A stretch of DNA of 64,000 nucleotides, taken from the NCBI RefSeq assembly GCF_028737255.1, contig NZ_JAQZAN010000003.1, forward strand, positions 186,001-250,000, given 5' to 3'. This document shows, in pieces, positions 50,746 to 59,642 of this stretch (position 1 is its first letter; every line of letters begins with the position of its first letter). A model generated the notes under the pieces. That model did not search any database, had not been told where the DNA came from, and saw nothing but the letters and a program-made list of their open reading frames with translations. This DNA is from Actinomycetospora straminea (lineage in GTDB: Bacteria; Actinomycetota; Actinomycetes; Mycobacteriales; Pseudonocardiaceae). A program made the translations under genes and the position numbers.

Positions 50746-51132
50746 GTGCCGACCGGCAGGGTCAAGTGGTACGACGCCGAGAAGGGGTTCGGCTTCCTCT
50801 CGCAGGAGGGCGGGGCGGACGTCTACGTGCCCAAGGGGGCGTTGCCCCGCGAGGTGGAGACGCTGAAGTCCGGGCAGCGCGTCGAGTTCGGGATCGCCGA
50901 GGGCCGGCGGGGGCCCCAGGCGCTGCAGGTCCGGCTCGTCGACCCCGTGCCGTCGGTGGCCGAGGCCGCCCGCCGCTCGCCCGACGAGCTCCACGGCCTC
51001 ATCGACGACATGATCAAGATCCTGGAGGCCCGCGTGCAGCCCGAGCTGCGCCGCGGCCGCTACCCGGACCGGCGCCACACCAAGCAGCTCGCCGAGGTCG
51101 TCCGCGCCGTGGCGCGCGAGCTCGAGGGCTGA
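50746..51132 (+). CDS. Cold-shock domain protein with C-terminal extension
   Basis: 128 residues, GTG start behind GGGAGA. Residues 1-65 are a cold-shock domain: [20 protein letters not shown] (RNP-1 KGFGFLS), then [20 protein letters not shown] (an RNP-2-like VYVPK). The second half is helical and charged ([20 protein letters not shown]) and is absent in minimal CspA proteins; it may provide dimer or RNA contacts. It should act as an RNA chaperone. A strong hairpin follows. Confidence 0.9.
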   Translation: MPTGRVKWYDAEKGFGFLSQEGGADVYVPKGALPREVETLKSGQRVEFGIAEGRRGPQALQVRLVDPVPSVAEAARRSPDELHGLIDDMIKILEARVQPELRRGRYPDRRHTKQLAEVVRAVARELEG

Positions 51133-51160
51133 CCTCGAGAACGGGTCGCGCCGCACGCGG

Positions 51161-51196
51161 GAGCGCCCGCCCGTGCCGGGGCACGGACGGGCGCTC
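51161..51196. terminator. Bidirectional hairpin terminator
   Basis: Arms GAGCGCCCGCCCGTGCC and GGCACGGACGGGCGCTC (17 bp, one mismatch) with a 2 nt loop, between the convergent cold-shock and ricin-lectin genes. Confidence 0.8.
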
Positions 51197-51208
51197 ACGC
51201 CCCGGGGA

Positions 51209-52999
51209 TCAGCTGCCCGGCACCGGCGCGGTGGTCGTCGGCGGGACGGGGCCACTGGTCGCGGTCGTCTGCGGGGCCGTGGGCACGGTCGGCGGGACCG
51301 TCACCATCGGCTGCACGAGCTCGGGCAGCAGCGGCTGGCGGGGCGTCCCGCCACCGCCGATGCTCGAGGGCCCGTTGTTGTCGACGACGGCGAGCGCGGT
51401 GCGGAGCTTCTGGAGGTCGCGGCTCCAGGCGTTCGCGTTGCTCGCGTAGATCTCGAAGTCGTAGCCCCAGTCGCCGCGGAACTGCGTCCGCATGTTGCCG
51501 CCCGGCCCGTTCTCGGCGTTGAGGGCGAACGACGGGCCGCTGGTGTCGTCGACGACGTAGGCGCCGTAGTTCTGCAGCGTCCAGGCGATCTGGCGGGCGG
51601 GCTCGGTCTGCAGGTTCAGCGAGGTGATGCTCGTGTTCGCCGGCAGCGCGAGCAGGGCGCCCATGCGCATGGCGGTGTTCTGGTTGTTGGTGGCCTGGCC
51701 GTACCAGGTGACCGCGCGCGAGTCCGACTTCACCGCCGGCCAGCGGAAGCACTCGGCCCGCGTGGGACCGCAGACGCCGAGCTCGCCGCGGGCGTACAGG
51801 TTGACCTTCAGCGCGTGCCGCGGGCCCTGCTGGCCGGGGCGCAGCTCGCCGATGCGGATCGACCCGCCCAGCGCGCTCATGCCCGACCCGCCGTGCGAGC
51901 CCTCGATGCCCGGGCCGTAGATGTCCTGGTCGGGGTAGCGGACGTAGCTGGTCGCGGGCCCGCCCGCCCGGCACCGCGCGAGCGGCTGCGGCGAGATGAT
52001 CGTGCGGCCGTCGGCGGCGAGGATCGCGGCGCTCTGGTTCTTGTTGTCGCTGGGCAGGACGTAGCCCGACGGGATCGGCGCCCGCGCGAGCACGCGCGAG
52101 GAGTCGTACTGGCAGCGGTCGCCGCCCCAGCCGCCCGAGCTGAACAGGATGTCGGTCAGGGGCGCGGTCGGCGTGAGGATCAGCGGCTCGTCGTCGACCT
52201 GCGGGACGCGGGCGCCGGTGCTGCCGCCGGGCAGGGCGGGCAGGCCCGCGGGCACGTACACCGCGCCGCTGCCGATCGGCATGTTCCAGATCGACGTCGA
52301 CGAGAACGGCTGGCGCAGCGGGTCGCGGCCGGCCGGCGGCGGCGGCGTCGTGGTGGTGGTGGTCGTCGGCGGGACGGTCGTCGTGGTCGTCGTCGGCGGC
52401 ACCGTGGTGGTGGTCGTGGTCGTCGGCGGGACCGGGGTGGTGGTCGTGGTCGGCGTCGTGGTCGGTGTGGAGGCCGCCGGGACGGTCCAGCGCATCGCGG
52501 CCGCGGTGGTGCAGTTCGCGAGGACCGTGCGCGTGCCGTTGGTCGTCGAGTTGTTCAGCGGCGCGAGGCAGCGGACCGCCTGCCGGTTGACCACGAGCCC
52601 GTCGGTGCGGACCACCCAGTGCTGGGTGTTGTTCGCCGGGTTGCAGGCGACGAGCACGACGTAGGTGCCGGCCGCGGTGCCGTTGTTCAGCGTCCCGAGG
52701 CAGCGGCCCGCGGGCGTCTTGATGGCCTCGTCGTTCGACCACCGGCTGAACTGCTGGGCCTGGGTGGTCGTCGGGCCGCAGGCGTTGATCCGGATGGTGT
52801 TGTTCGTCGTCGTGGCGTTGTTGAGGTTCTCCAGGCACTTCCCGGAGCCGTTGCGGAACTGGCCGAGGACGGTGGCCGCCTCGGCATGCGGCGCGACGGC
52901 GACCGTCGAGAACGTGAGCGCGGCGGCGACGAGCACCCCGAGCACGGCGAACCACCGCGAGGCGCGGCGACGGACGGTGACAGCACGCGACGTGACCAT
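51209..52999 (-). CDS. Secreted ricin-type lectin protein with unknown C-terminal domain
   Basis: 596 residues, ATG start. After a signal peptide (AVLGVLVAAALTFSTVAVAPHAEA) come three beta-trefoil repeats of a ricin B-type lectin, each with a Q-x-W-like end (QQFSRW, TQHWVV, MRWTV) and a CLxxLNN segment. A Thr/Pro linker of about 55 residues leads to a 280-residue domain starting FSSTSIWNMPIGSGAVYVPA with HGGSGMSALGGSIRIGELRP in its middle, likely a carbohydrate-active or surface-display domain I do not recognise. A Pro/Thr tail ends the protein. It probably binds polysaccharide at the cell surface. Confidence 0.85.
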   Translation of the reverse strand: MVTSRAVTVRRRASRWFAVLGVLVAAALTFSTVAVAPHAEAATVLGQFRNGSGKCLENLNNATTTNNTIRINACGPTTTQAQQFSRWSNDEAIKTPAGRCLGTLNNGTAAGTYVVLVACNPANNTQHWVVRTDGLVVNRQAVRCLAPLNNSTTNGTRTVLANCTTAAAMRWTVPAASTPTTTPTTTTTPVPPTTTTTTTVPPTTTTTTVPPTTTTTTTPPPPAGRDPLRQPFSSTSIWNMPIGSGAVYVPAGLPALPGGSTGARVPQVDDEPLILTPTAPLTDILFSSGGWGGDRCQYDSSRVLARAPIPSGYVLPSDNKNQSAAILAADGRTIISPQPLARCRAGGPATSYVRYPDQDIYGPGIEGSHGGSGMSALGGSIRIGELRPGQQGPRHALKVNLYARGELGVCGPTRAECFRWPAVKSDSRAVTWYGQATNNQNTAMRMGALLALPANTSITSLNLQTEPARQIAWTLQNYGAYVVDDTSGPSFALNAENGPGGNMRTQFRGDWGYDFEIYASNANAWSRDLQKLRTALAVVDNNGPSSIGGGGTPRQPLLPELVQPMVTVPPTVPTAPQTTATSGPVPPTTTAPVPGS

Positions 53000-53136
53000 G
53001 TAGAGATTCCCCCCGAGAGTCCCCGATGCAGTCGCGCACGATGTCGATCTGCGTTACCGGATACCCAGGGCCATCCGAGTGAAAGTGGACGGCGCCACTC
53101 GATCGGGCGTCACTCGACGGGCGGGGTCGCGCCCGG

Positions 53137-53676
53137 TCAGCGGTCGTCGACGCTGAGCACCCACGTCGCGCGCGTCGCGAACTCCAGGCCGTTGGGGCCC
53201 TGACTGATGCGCGCGCCGTACTGCTGGACCTCGGCGCTGGTCAGCTGATCCGGCGCGGCCGGCAGGACGAGCGTGAAGCTCGGGGTCGTGCCCGGCGCGA
53301 ACACAGGGCTGCGGCCCTGCTGCGTCGCGCCCGCGGGGTCACGGAACGTGAACGCCAGCTGCCACGGGGTGCTCGCGACCTCCTCGGGCACGGTGACCGT
53401 CAACGGCGTGTTCGGGGGGACGCGCAGGACGGCAGTCGCCTCCGGGTCGTCACCGCACTCGGTGACCTGGACGTCGCAGAACTGGCTCGCGCCCACGGTG
53501 GCGGTGGCCCCGCCCGCGGCGAAGGTGACGTCGCCCGGCGACGAGGGCCCGGCGGTCGCGCGCACGACGAGCACGACCACCACGGCCACGACGGCGACCA
53601 GCACGACACCGCCGATCACGAGCGTGCGGCGGGGGAGCGAGCGCAGCGATCTCACAGTGACCTCACGGGACCTCAC
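53137..53676 (-). CDS. DUF2771-type membrane-anchored protein
   Basis: 179 residues, GTG start overlapping the MFS stop by 4 bp (GTGA); a GTG at 53655 is an alternative. One N-terminal hydrophobic helix (TLVIGGVVLVAVVAVVVVLV) anchors an outer domain with two Cys (FCDVQVTECGDDPEA) and a conserved ending (NGLEFATRATWVLSVDDR). The pattern matches the actinobacterial DUF2771 family, unknown in function but regularly next to an MFS transporter. Confidence 0.82.
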   Translation of the reverse strand: MRSREVTVRSLRSLPRRTLVIGGVVLVAVVAVVVVLVVRATAGPSSPGDVTFAAGGATATVGASQFCDVQVTECGDDPEATAVLRVPPNTPLTVTVPEEVASTPWQLAFTFRDPAGATQQGRSPVFAPGTTPSFTLVLPAAPDQLTSAEVQQYGARISQGPNGLEFATRATWVLSVDDR

Positions 53677-55196
53677 CGCCGTCTCCACGGGATCATCGAC
53701 GACCCACGGCTGATCAGCACGGTCTGCACGGTACCGAGCGCCACGACGACGCCGATCACCGTGAACCCGATCCACCACGTCGGCGGCAGGAGCACGCCCA
53801 GCGCGCCACCGAACACCCACGAGAGCTGCAGGATCGTCTCGGAGCGCCCGAAGGCCGAGGCGCGGTTGGCCTCGGGCAGGTCGCGCTGGACGACGGCGTC
53901 GAGGCAGACCTTGAGCAGGGCGCTCGTGGTGGCGGCCACGAGCGCGCACACCGCGGCGCTCGCCAGCCCGGTGACCACCGCCGCGACGACCACCGCCGCC
54001 AGCGCCAGCACGAGGCACACGACGAGGAGCACGCGCGGCCGGCCGAAGCGCTGGCGGGCGCCGACGAAGTTGCCGAGGAACCCGCCCGCCCCGGCCGTGG
54101 CGCCGACGATGCCCAGCAGCACGAGCTGGTCGCCGGGCGCGCCCTCGGTCTCGTTCTTGACGACGAAGGCGGCGAACAGCATGAGGAAACCGGTGAGGCT
54201 GCGGATCGTGCCGTTGGCCCACAGCGCGGTGACGACGTCGCGGGACAGGGGGCTGCGCCGCGGCGCGCCGGACGCGTCGGGCACCGGGAGGATGCGGGTC
54301 GGCTCCTCGCCCTCGGTGACCTCGACCCACGCCGGGATGCGCAGGCACAGCCACACCGCGGCGAGGCAGATGGCGGCCGTGAGCCACGCGGCACCGGGGG
54401 AGCCGACGAGCCAGGCGACGCCGGCCGCGACCGCCCCGGCGACCCCGGACGCGATCAGCCCGAAGACGGTGAGCCGGGAGTTCGTCGTCACCAGCGTGAT
54501 GCCCGGCGGGAGCACGCGCGGGGTCACCGCGGCCTTGAGCACGCCGAACGACTTGGACAGCACCATGATCCCCAGCGCCGCCGGGTAGAGCGCCCAGGTG
54601 TCCATGTACAGGGCGAGCACGACCGCCAGCGCGCCCTGGCCCGCGGTCGAGGCCGCCATCGCCGCGCGCCGACCCTGCTGCAGCCGGTCGAGCGCCGGCC
54701 CGATCACCGGCGCGACCAGCGCGAACGGTGCCACGGTGATGAGCAGGTAGAGCGCCACCCGGCCCTTGCTCTCGGCGCTCGCCGCGGAGAAGAAGAGGGT
54801 GTTGGCCAGCGCGACGGCGAGCGTCGCGTCGGAGGCGTAGTTGGCCATCCACGCGTAGGTCAGCGCCGTGAGCCCGGAGCGGTCGGCGCCGTCGGCCGAC
54901 GCGGCGCGGTGGAAGGCGCGCGCGCCCCGACGGGTCAGGTGCCGGGCCCGCCACGCGGCCACGCGGGTGACGGTGATCTTGCGAGGGCCCGGTTCGTCCT
55001 CGTCGTGCGGGCGGGCGTCCTCGGCGCGGGCGTCGTGGCGGGTCTCGGCGCGCGGGTCCCAGCGGGTGGAGTGCCGGGTGTCCTGGTCACTGGTGGGCTC
55101 GGCCGGCTCCCCGTCGGGGAAGGGCCGCGTCGATCGGGCCGTCGGCGGCAGGCGCTCGGGCCGACGGCGCGGCGGCGGGCCGTACGGTCCGGTCAC
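53673..55196 (-). CDS. MFS transporter
   Basis: 507 residues, GTG start. A 110-residue charged, probably cytoplasmic N-terminus precedes about twelve hydrophobic segments beginning LTALTYAWMANYASDATLAV. The inter-motif loops FGVLKAAVTPRVLPP and LLKVCLDAVVQRDLPEANRA resemble drug-efflux or multidrug MFS members found beside DUF2771. The substrate is unknown. It is coupled to the DUF2771 gene. Confidence 0.85.
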   Translation of the reverse strand: MTGPYGPPPRRRPERLPPTARSTRPFPDGEPAEPTSDQDTRHSTRWDPRAETRHDARAEDARPHDEDEPGPRKITVTRVAAWRARHLTRRGARAFHRAASADGADRSGLTALTYAWMANYASDATLAVALANTLFFSAASAESKGRVALYLLITVAPFALVAPVIGPALDRLQQGRRAAMAASTAGQGALAVVLALYMDTWALYPAALGIMVLSKSFGVLKAAVTPRVLPPGITLVTTNSRLTVFGLIASGVAGAVAAGVAWLVGSPGAAWLTAAICLAAVWLCLRIPAWVEVTEGEEPTRILPVPDASGAPRRSPLSRDVVTALWANGTIRSLTGFLMLFAAFVVKNETEGAPGDQLVLLGIVGATAGAGGFLGNFVGARQRFGRPRVLLVVCLVLALAAVVVAAVVTGLASAAVCALVAATTSALLKVCLDAVVQRDLPEANRASAFGRSETILQLSWVFGGALGVLLPPTWWIGFTVIGVVVALGTVQTVLISRGSSMIPWRRR

Positions 55197-55304
55197 GGGT
55201 CCATGATGACCGACGGCCACCCCGATCGGGACACCCTCGGTGACCGGCCGCCGACCGGGAGTGGCCGGTGCCCGCCCGGCTCCGCCGTCCGGCGGTGTGG
55301 CGGG

Positions 55305-55310
55305 CACAAT
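55305..55310 (+). promoter_or_regulatory. Possible -10 element of the DUF3027 gene
   Basis: CACAAT, 6 nt, GTG at 55317; weaker match than the TAnnnT boxes elsewhere in the window. Confidence 0.35.
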
Positions 55311-55316
55311 CGTGGC

Positions 55317-56159
55317 GTGGTCCCCGAGCTCGCCGACCCCGCGGTCCCGTCCGACAGCCGGTCCGACAGCCCGCCCGACGTCGCCGCCCACCTCCGCGGA
55401 GCGGCCGACCTCGCGCGCGCCGCCGCCGTGGAGACCGCCGACGGCGACGCCGGCCAGGTCGGCGAGGCCGTCGCGATCCGCGCCGAGGACGTGCCCGACG
55501 CCGCGACCCACTACTTCGCGGCCGCAAAGCCCGGCTACCGCGGCTGGTACTGGGCGGTCACGGTCGCGGGCCCGGAGTTCGACGTCAACGTTAGCGAGGT
55601 CGTGCTGCTGCCCGGCCCGGAGTCGGTCGTGGCGCCGACCTGGGTGCCGTGGAGCGAGCGGCTGCGCGCCGAGGACCTCGGCCCCGGCGACCTGCTGCCC
55701 GTCGAGGACGGCGACGAGCGCCTCGTCCCCGCGCACGCCGCCCTCGACCCCGAGGACGACGACGAGGGCGAGGCCGTCGAGCCCGGTCCGGGCGTCCGCG
55801 AGGTCGGCGACGAGCTGGGCATGGGCCGCCCGCGGGTGATGAGCCGCGAGGGACGTCTGGACGCGGCCGTGCGCTGGTCGGACGGCGACTTCGGGCCCGG
55901 TGCCGACATGGCCCGCGCGGCCTCGGCGCACTGCGGCACGTGCGGCTTCTACCTGCCGGTGTCCGGCTCGCTGCGGGCGGCCTTCGGGGTGTGCGGCAAC
56001 GGCAACGTCCCCGCCGACGGGCACGTGGTGCACGCCGAGTACGGCTGCGGCGGCCACTCCGAGATGCAGGTCGACAGCGGCTCGATCATCGCGGTCGCGG
56101 ACCTCGTCTACGACGACGGCGTCGAGATGGAGCCCGAGACCACCGGTTCGGGCGGCTGA
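55317..56159 (+). CDS. DUF3027 protein
   Basis: 280 residues, GTG start. It begins with an acidic stretch, then HYFAAAKPGYRGWYWAVTVA near residue 65, PTWVPWSERLRAEDLGPGDL near 105 and a C-terminal zinc-ribbon-like region with CGTCGFYLPVSGSLRAAFGV near 205, CGNGNVPADGHVV and YGCGGHSEMQ. Several conserved Cys suggest metal binding. The family is typical of actinobacteria; its role is unknown. It precedes the sacsin-like ATPase, 29 bp apart, a recurring arrangement. Confidence 0.88.
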   Translation: MVPELADPAVPSDSRSDSPPDVAAHLRGAADLARAAAVETADGDAGQVGEAVAIRAEDVPDAATHYFAAAKPGYRGWYWAVTVAGPEFDVNVSEVVLLPGPESVVAPTWVPWSERLRAEDLGPGDLLPVEDGDERLVPAHAALDPEDDDEGEAVEPGPGVREVGDELGMGRPRVMSREGRLDAAVRWSDGDFGPGADMARAASAHCGTCGFYLPVSGSLRAAFGVCGNGNVPADGHVVHAEYGCGGHSEMQVDSGSIIAVADLVYDDGVEMEPETTGSGG

Positions 56160-56188
56160 GGACGCGACCGAGCGGGGACAGGGGAGCC

Positions 56189-59100
56189 GTGACCCCCGAT
56201 CCCTTCGGCACCGCCGCGCTGCGGCAGGCCGTCCTCGACGCGTGGTCGGCCTCGCCGGCGCGCTTCCGCGAGGACGCCAACGCCGAGGAGGACCTGCTCC
56301 GCGGCGGGTACCGCGACCGCTGGTTCGTCGAGCTCGCCCAGAACGCCGCCGACGCCGCCGAGCGGGCGGGGATCACGACGACGCTGCGGGTCCGGGTGGT
56401 CGACGGGGTCCTGCACGTCGCCGGGGCCGGCGCGCCCCTGGACGCCGACGGCGTCGCCGCGCTCGCGTCCCTGCGCGCGTCGGCGAAGCGCGGCGAGGGC
56501 GGGGTGGGGCGGTTCGGGGTCGGGTTCGCGGCGGTGACCGCGGTCAGCGACGCCCCGCGCGTCGTCACCCGGCGCCCCGACGGAACCGTCGCCGGCGTCG
56601 CCTTCGACCGCGCCCGCACCGCCCGCGCGGTCGCCGGGACGGGGGTGCCGGCGCTGGCCGACGAGCTCGCCCGCCGCGACGGCGCGGCGCCCGCGCTGCG
56701 GCTGGCCTGGCCCCCCGACGCCGACGAGCCGGCTCCGCCCGCGGGCACCGACACCGAGGTCCGCCTCCCGCTGCTCCCGGGCCTCGACGCGGCGGACCTC
56801 CTCGCCGCCGCCGCGGCCCAGGCGCCCGACCTCCTGCTCGCCCTGCCCCCGCTGCACGCCGTGGACCTGCCCGACGGCGTCCTGGCGCGCACCGAGGACG
56901 GGGACGTCGTGCGGGTCGGCGACCGCGCCTGGCACGTGCTGCGCGTCGCCGGCACGGTCCCCGCCGACCTCCTCGCCGGGCTCGCCGTCGAGGACCGCGC
57001 ACGGACGGGGTGGCGCGCGACGTGGGCGGTGCCGGCCGACGGGGTGTCTGCCGGTCCCGACGTGCTGCACGCGCCGACCCCCACCGACGAGCGCACCACG
57101 CTGCCGGCGCGCCTGCTCGCCACCGTCCCGCTCGACCCCGATCGCCGGCACGTGCGTCCCGGCCCGGTCACCGAGCACGTCCTGCGCGCCGCCGCCGCCC
57201 GCTACCCCGACCTCGTGCGCGCCCGGCCCGTCGACGAGCGCCCCGCCCTGGTGCCGCTGCCGGCGCTGCCCGCGTCGGCGGTCGACGCGACCCTGCGCGA
57301 CGCCGTGCTCGAGGGGCTGCGGACGTCGGCCTGGCTCGCGTCGGCCGCGGGCGACGTGGACCCGGCCGCCGCGCAGGTCCTCGACCTCGACCCGACCGCC
57401 CCGCCCGACGCCCTCGCCGCGCTGGTCGAGCAGCTCGCCGACGTGCTGCCCGGCCTCGTCGACGCCCGGCTCGCCGCGCCCCGCCACGCCCCCGCGCTCG
57501 CCGCGGCCGGGGTCACGCGGGTCGGCCCGGCCGCGCTCGTCGACGCGCTCGCCGGGCTCGACCGGCCCCTCGCGTGGTGGCGCGCCCTGTTCGCGGGGCT
57601 GGCGGCGCTGCCCGCGCTGGTGGCGCCCGGCGCCCGCGAGGAGCTCGCCGGCCTGCCGGTGCCGCTGGCCGACGGCCGGGTCGTGCGCGGGGCCCGCGGG
57701 GTCCTGCTGGCGCACACCGACACCGGCACCGACACCGGCGGCGTCAGCGGCACCGACCTCGGCGCCCGGCTCGCCGCGGCCGCGGTCCCCGGGCTGCGGG
57801 TCGCCGCGCCGGGCCTCGACGACGACTCCGCCGACGGGCGGGCCGCCCGCGAGCTGCTGGTCGCCCTCGGCGCGCGCCCGGTCGAAGGCCCCGCGCTGCT
57901 CGCCGACCCCGCGCTGCGCGAGGCCGTCGAGCGGTCCGTCGACGACGCCGAGGCAGGCGGGGATCTCGACGCGGTCGACGCCCTCGGTGACCTGGTGCTG
58001 TCCCTCGTCGCCGCGGGGGGTGACGCCGACGCGGGACTCGGCGCGGTGGCGCTGCGCGACGCCGACGGCGGGTTCCGGCGCGCCGACGAGCTCGTCCTGC
58101 CCGACGGCGCGCTGCGCGGGCTCGTCGACCCGGACGGCCCGCTCGGGGTGCTCGACCCCGCCGTCGCCGCGGCCCACCCGCGCCACGCGCTCACCGCGGT
58201 CGGCGTGCTCGACGGCTTCGCGGTCCTGCGCGACGACGCCCCCGCGGGGCCCGACCACGACCTCGACGACGAGGAGACGTGGTGGGCCGAGGAGGTCGAC
58301 CCGGCCGCCGAGCGCCTCGACGGTCCCGACGGCCTGGCGCCGGGCCCGATGGTCGCCGTGCGCGACCTCGAGCTCGTCGCCGACGACCGGTGGGACGCGG
58401 CGTGGACGGTGCTGGCGGGGGACCGGGAGGTGCGCGAGGCCCTCGGCGGCGCGCGTCCCGTGGGGGCGGCCGGCGACGACGGCCCCCGCCCCTACACCGC
58501 CTGGTGGCTCGGCCGGCACGGGCGCCTCGCCGGGCGCGCGCCGACGGCCTGGCGGCTGCCCGGTGCGAGCGCGGTGGCCGGGCTCTGGGACCCGGTGCCC
58601 GACGCCGTCGCCGCGCGCCTCGACCCGGCGTTCCTCGCCGCGGTCGGGGTGCGGACGCGGGCGCGCGTGGCGTGCGCCGACGACGCCACGGACCTGCTCG
58701 CCCGCCTCGCCGACCCCGAGCGCACCGTGCCCCCGGCGCGCGCTGCCGCCGCGCACGCCGCGCTCGCCGAGGCCGTCGCCGCCGGGCGCGTCAGCGTCGC
58801 CGACGTCGAGCCGCCCGACCGCGTGCGCACCGCCGACGGCCTGGTCCGCGACGCCGACCCCGCCCGCGACACCCCGCCCGCCGTGCTCGACCGCGCGCAG
58901 CTCGCCGGCGTGCTGCCGCCCGCCGTCCTCGTGCTGCCCGGCTCCGGCGACCCGGCGGTCCTCGCCGACCTCCTCGACCTCGCCCCGGCCTCCGAGCGGG
59001 TGCGCGTCACCGTCCGCGAGGGCGGGCGCACGGTGCCGTGGGAGGAGCTGCCCGCCGCGGTGGCCTGGACGGCCGCGCTCGGGCAGCCACTGCCCGACGG

Positions 59101-59269
59101 CGCGCTGGTCCTGCACGAGCGCCTGCGGGTACTGGTGGTCGACGGCGAGCGGGGCGGTGCGCCCGTCGAGTACACGCCCTCGGCGTGGGTCGACGACGAC
59201 GGTGTCGTGCACGCCGACGACCCGGTCCGCGGACTGGTCGCCGCCCTGGCGCGAGCGCAGGAGGGATAG
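56189..59269 (+). CDS. Sacsin N-terminal ATPase-like (GHKL) protein
   Basis: 1026 residues, GTG start after GGGGAG. The first 170 residues form an Hsp90/GHKL ATP-binding fold: WFVELAQNAADAAERAG (N box with the conserved Asn), then LHVAGAGAPLDADGVAALAS, and GGVGRFGVGFAAVTAV as the G2-type lid motif. The rest is Ala/Asp/Leu-rich, GC-biased and without recognised domains. Such proteins are annotated as sacsin-like in actinobacteria and often follow DUF3027. It may be a chaperone-like ATPase; function unknown. Confidence 0.85.
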   Translation: MTPDPFGTAALRQAVLDAWSASPARFREDANAEEDLLRGGYRDRWFVELAQNAADAAERAGITTTLRVRVVDGVLHVAGAGAPLDADGVAALASLRASAKRGEGGVGRFGVGFAAVTAVSDAPRVVTRRPDGTVAGVAFDRARTARAVAGTGVPALADELARRDGAAPALRLAWPPDADEPAPPAGTDTEVRLPLLPGLDAADLLAAAAAQAPDLLLALPPLHAVDLPDGVLARTEDGDVVRVGDRAWHVLRVAGTVPADLLAGLAVEDRARTGWRATWAVPADGVSAGPDVLHAPTPTDERTTLPARLLATVPLDPDRRHVRPGPVTEHVLRAAAARYPDLVRARPVDERPALVPLPALPASAVDATLRDAVLEGLRTSAWLASAAGDVDPAAAQVLDLDPTAPPDALAALVEQLADVLPGLVDARLAAPRHAPALAAAGVTRVGPAALVDALAGLDRPLAWWRALFAGLAALPALVAPGAREELAGLPVPLADGRVVRGARGVLLAHTDTGTDTGGVSGTDLGARLAAAAVPGLRVAAPGLDDDSADGRAARELLVALGARPVEGPALLADPALREAVERSVDDAEAGGDLDAVDALGDLVLSLVAAGGDADAGLGAVALRDADGGFRRADELVLPDGALRGLVDPDGPLGVLDPAVAAAHPRHALTAVGVLDGFAVLRDDAPAGPDHDLDDEETWWAEEVDPAAERLDGPDGLAPGPMVAVRDLELVADDRWDAAWTVLAGDREVREALGGARPVGAAGDDGPRPYTAWWLGRHGRLAGRAPTAWRLPGASAVAGLWDPVPDAVAARLDPAFLAAVGVRTRARVACADDATDLLARLADPERTVPPARAAAAHAALAEAVAAGRVSVADVEPPDRVRTADGLVRDADPARDTPPAVLDRAQLAGVLPPAVLVLPGSGDPAVLADLLDLAPASERVRVTVREGGRTVPWEELPAAVAWTAALGQPLPDGALVLHERLRVLVVDGERGGAPVEYTPSAWVDDDGVVHADDPVRGLVAALARAQEG

Positions 59270-59288
59270 CCGCGCGTCGCCGCGTGAC

Positions 59289-59555
59289 CTACAGCTTCTG
59301 GGCCCACTTCACGCCGCGGCGCACGGCCCGGCGCTGCAGCGCGAGGACCAGCAGCCCGATCCCGCCGAGCGCGACCCCGCACAGCGCCGCGGCGAACCAC
59401 ACGTCGAGGGGGCGGACGCCGGTCGCCGCCAGGACACCGAGCACCACGGCGACGACCGCCCAGACCGCCGAGCCGGTGAGGACGGCCGGCACAGGGTCGG
59501 TCAGCCGCTGCGGCAGCGGCGGCGGTTCGGCGTGCAGATCGAGGCGGCGGGCCAC
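59289..59555 (-). CDS. DUF2530 small membrane protein
   Basis: 88 residues, GTG start. The N-terminus LDLHAEPPPLPQRLTDPVPA is followed by two hydrophobic helices (VLTGSAVWAVVAVVLGVLAA and VWFAAALCGVALGGIGLLVL) and a basic end. This is the DUF2530 plan, restricted to actinobacteria, of unknown role. It is convergent with the sacsin-like gene. Confidence 0.85.
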   Translation of the reverse strand: MARRLDLHAEPPPLPQRLTDPVPAVLTGSAVWAVVAVVLGVLAATGVRPLDVWFAAALCGVALGGIGLLVLALQRRAVRRGVKWAQKL

Positions 59556-59561
59556 GGGCTC

Positions 59562-59567
59562 ACCCTA
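59562..59567 (-). promoter_or_regulatory. Leaderless-type -10 element of the DUF2530 gene
   Basis: TAGGGT on the minus strand, 6 nt before the GTG start. Confidence 0.45.
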
Positions 59568-59629
59568 CGTCGGCGGAAACATCGTGTTGCGCCACGGAGA
59601 TCATCTACATGAGATGTGTGTGAGACGGC

Positions 59630-59635
59630 TAGCCT
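59630..59635 (+). promoter_or_regulatory. Leaderless-type -10 element of the purine permease gene
   Basis: TAGCCT, 7 nt, GTG at 59643. A small hairpin CATCT-ACATG-AGATG lies just upstream (59602-59616) and may be an operator. Confidence 0.5.
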
Positions 59636-59642
59636 GCCCGCC

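Noticed and set aside
52860-53136. Possible cell-wall-gene riboswitch (c-di-AMP type) upstream of the ricin-lectin gene
   Set aside because: A GGTAACG stretch and GC-rich halves occur, but the defining conserved blocks could not be identified by eye.
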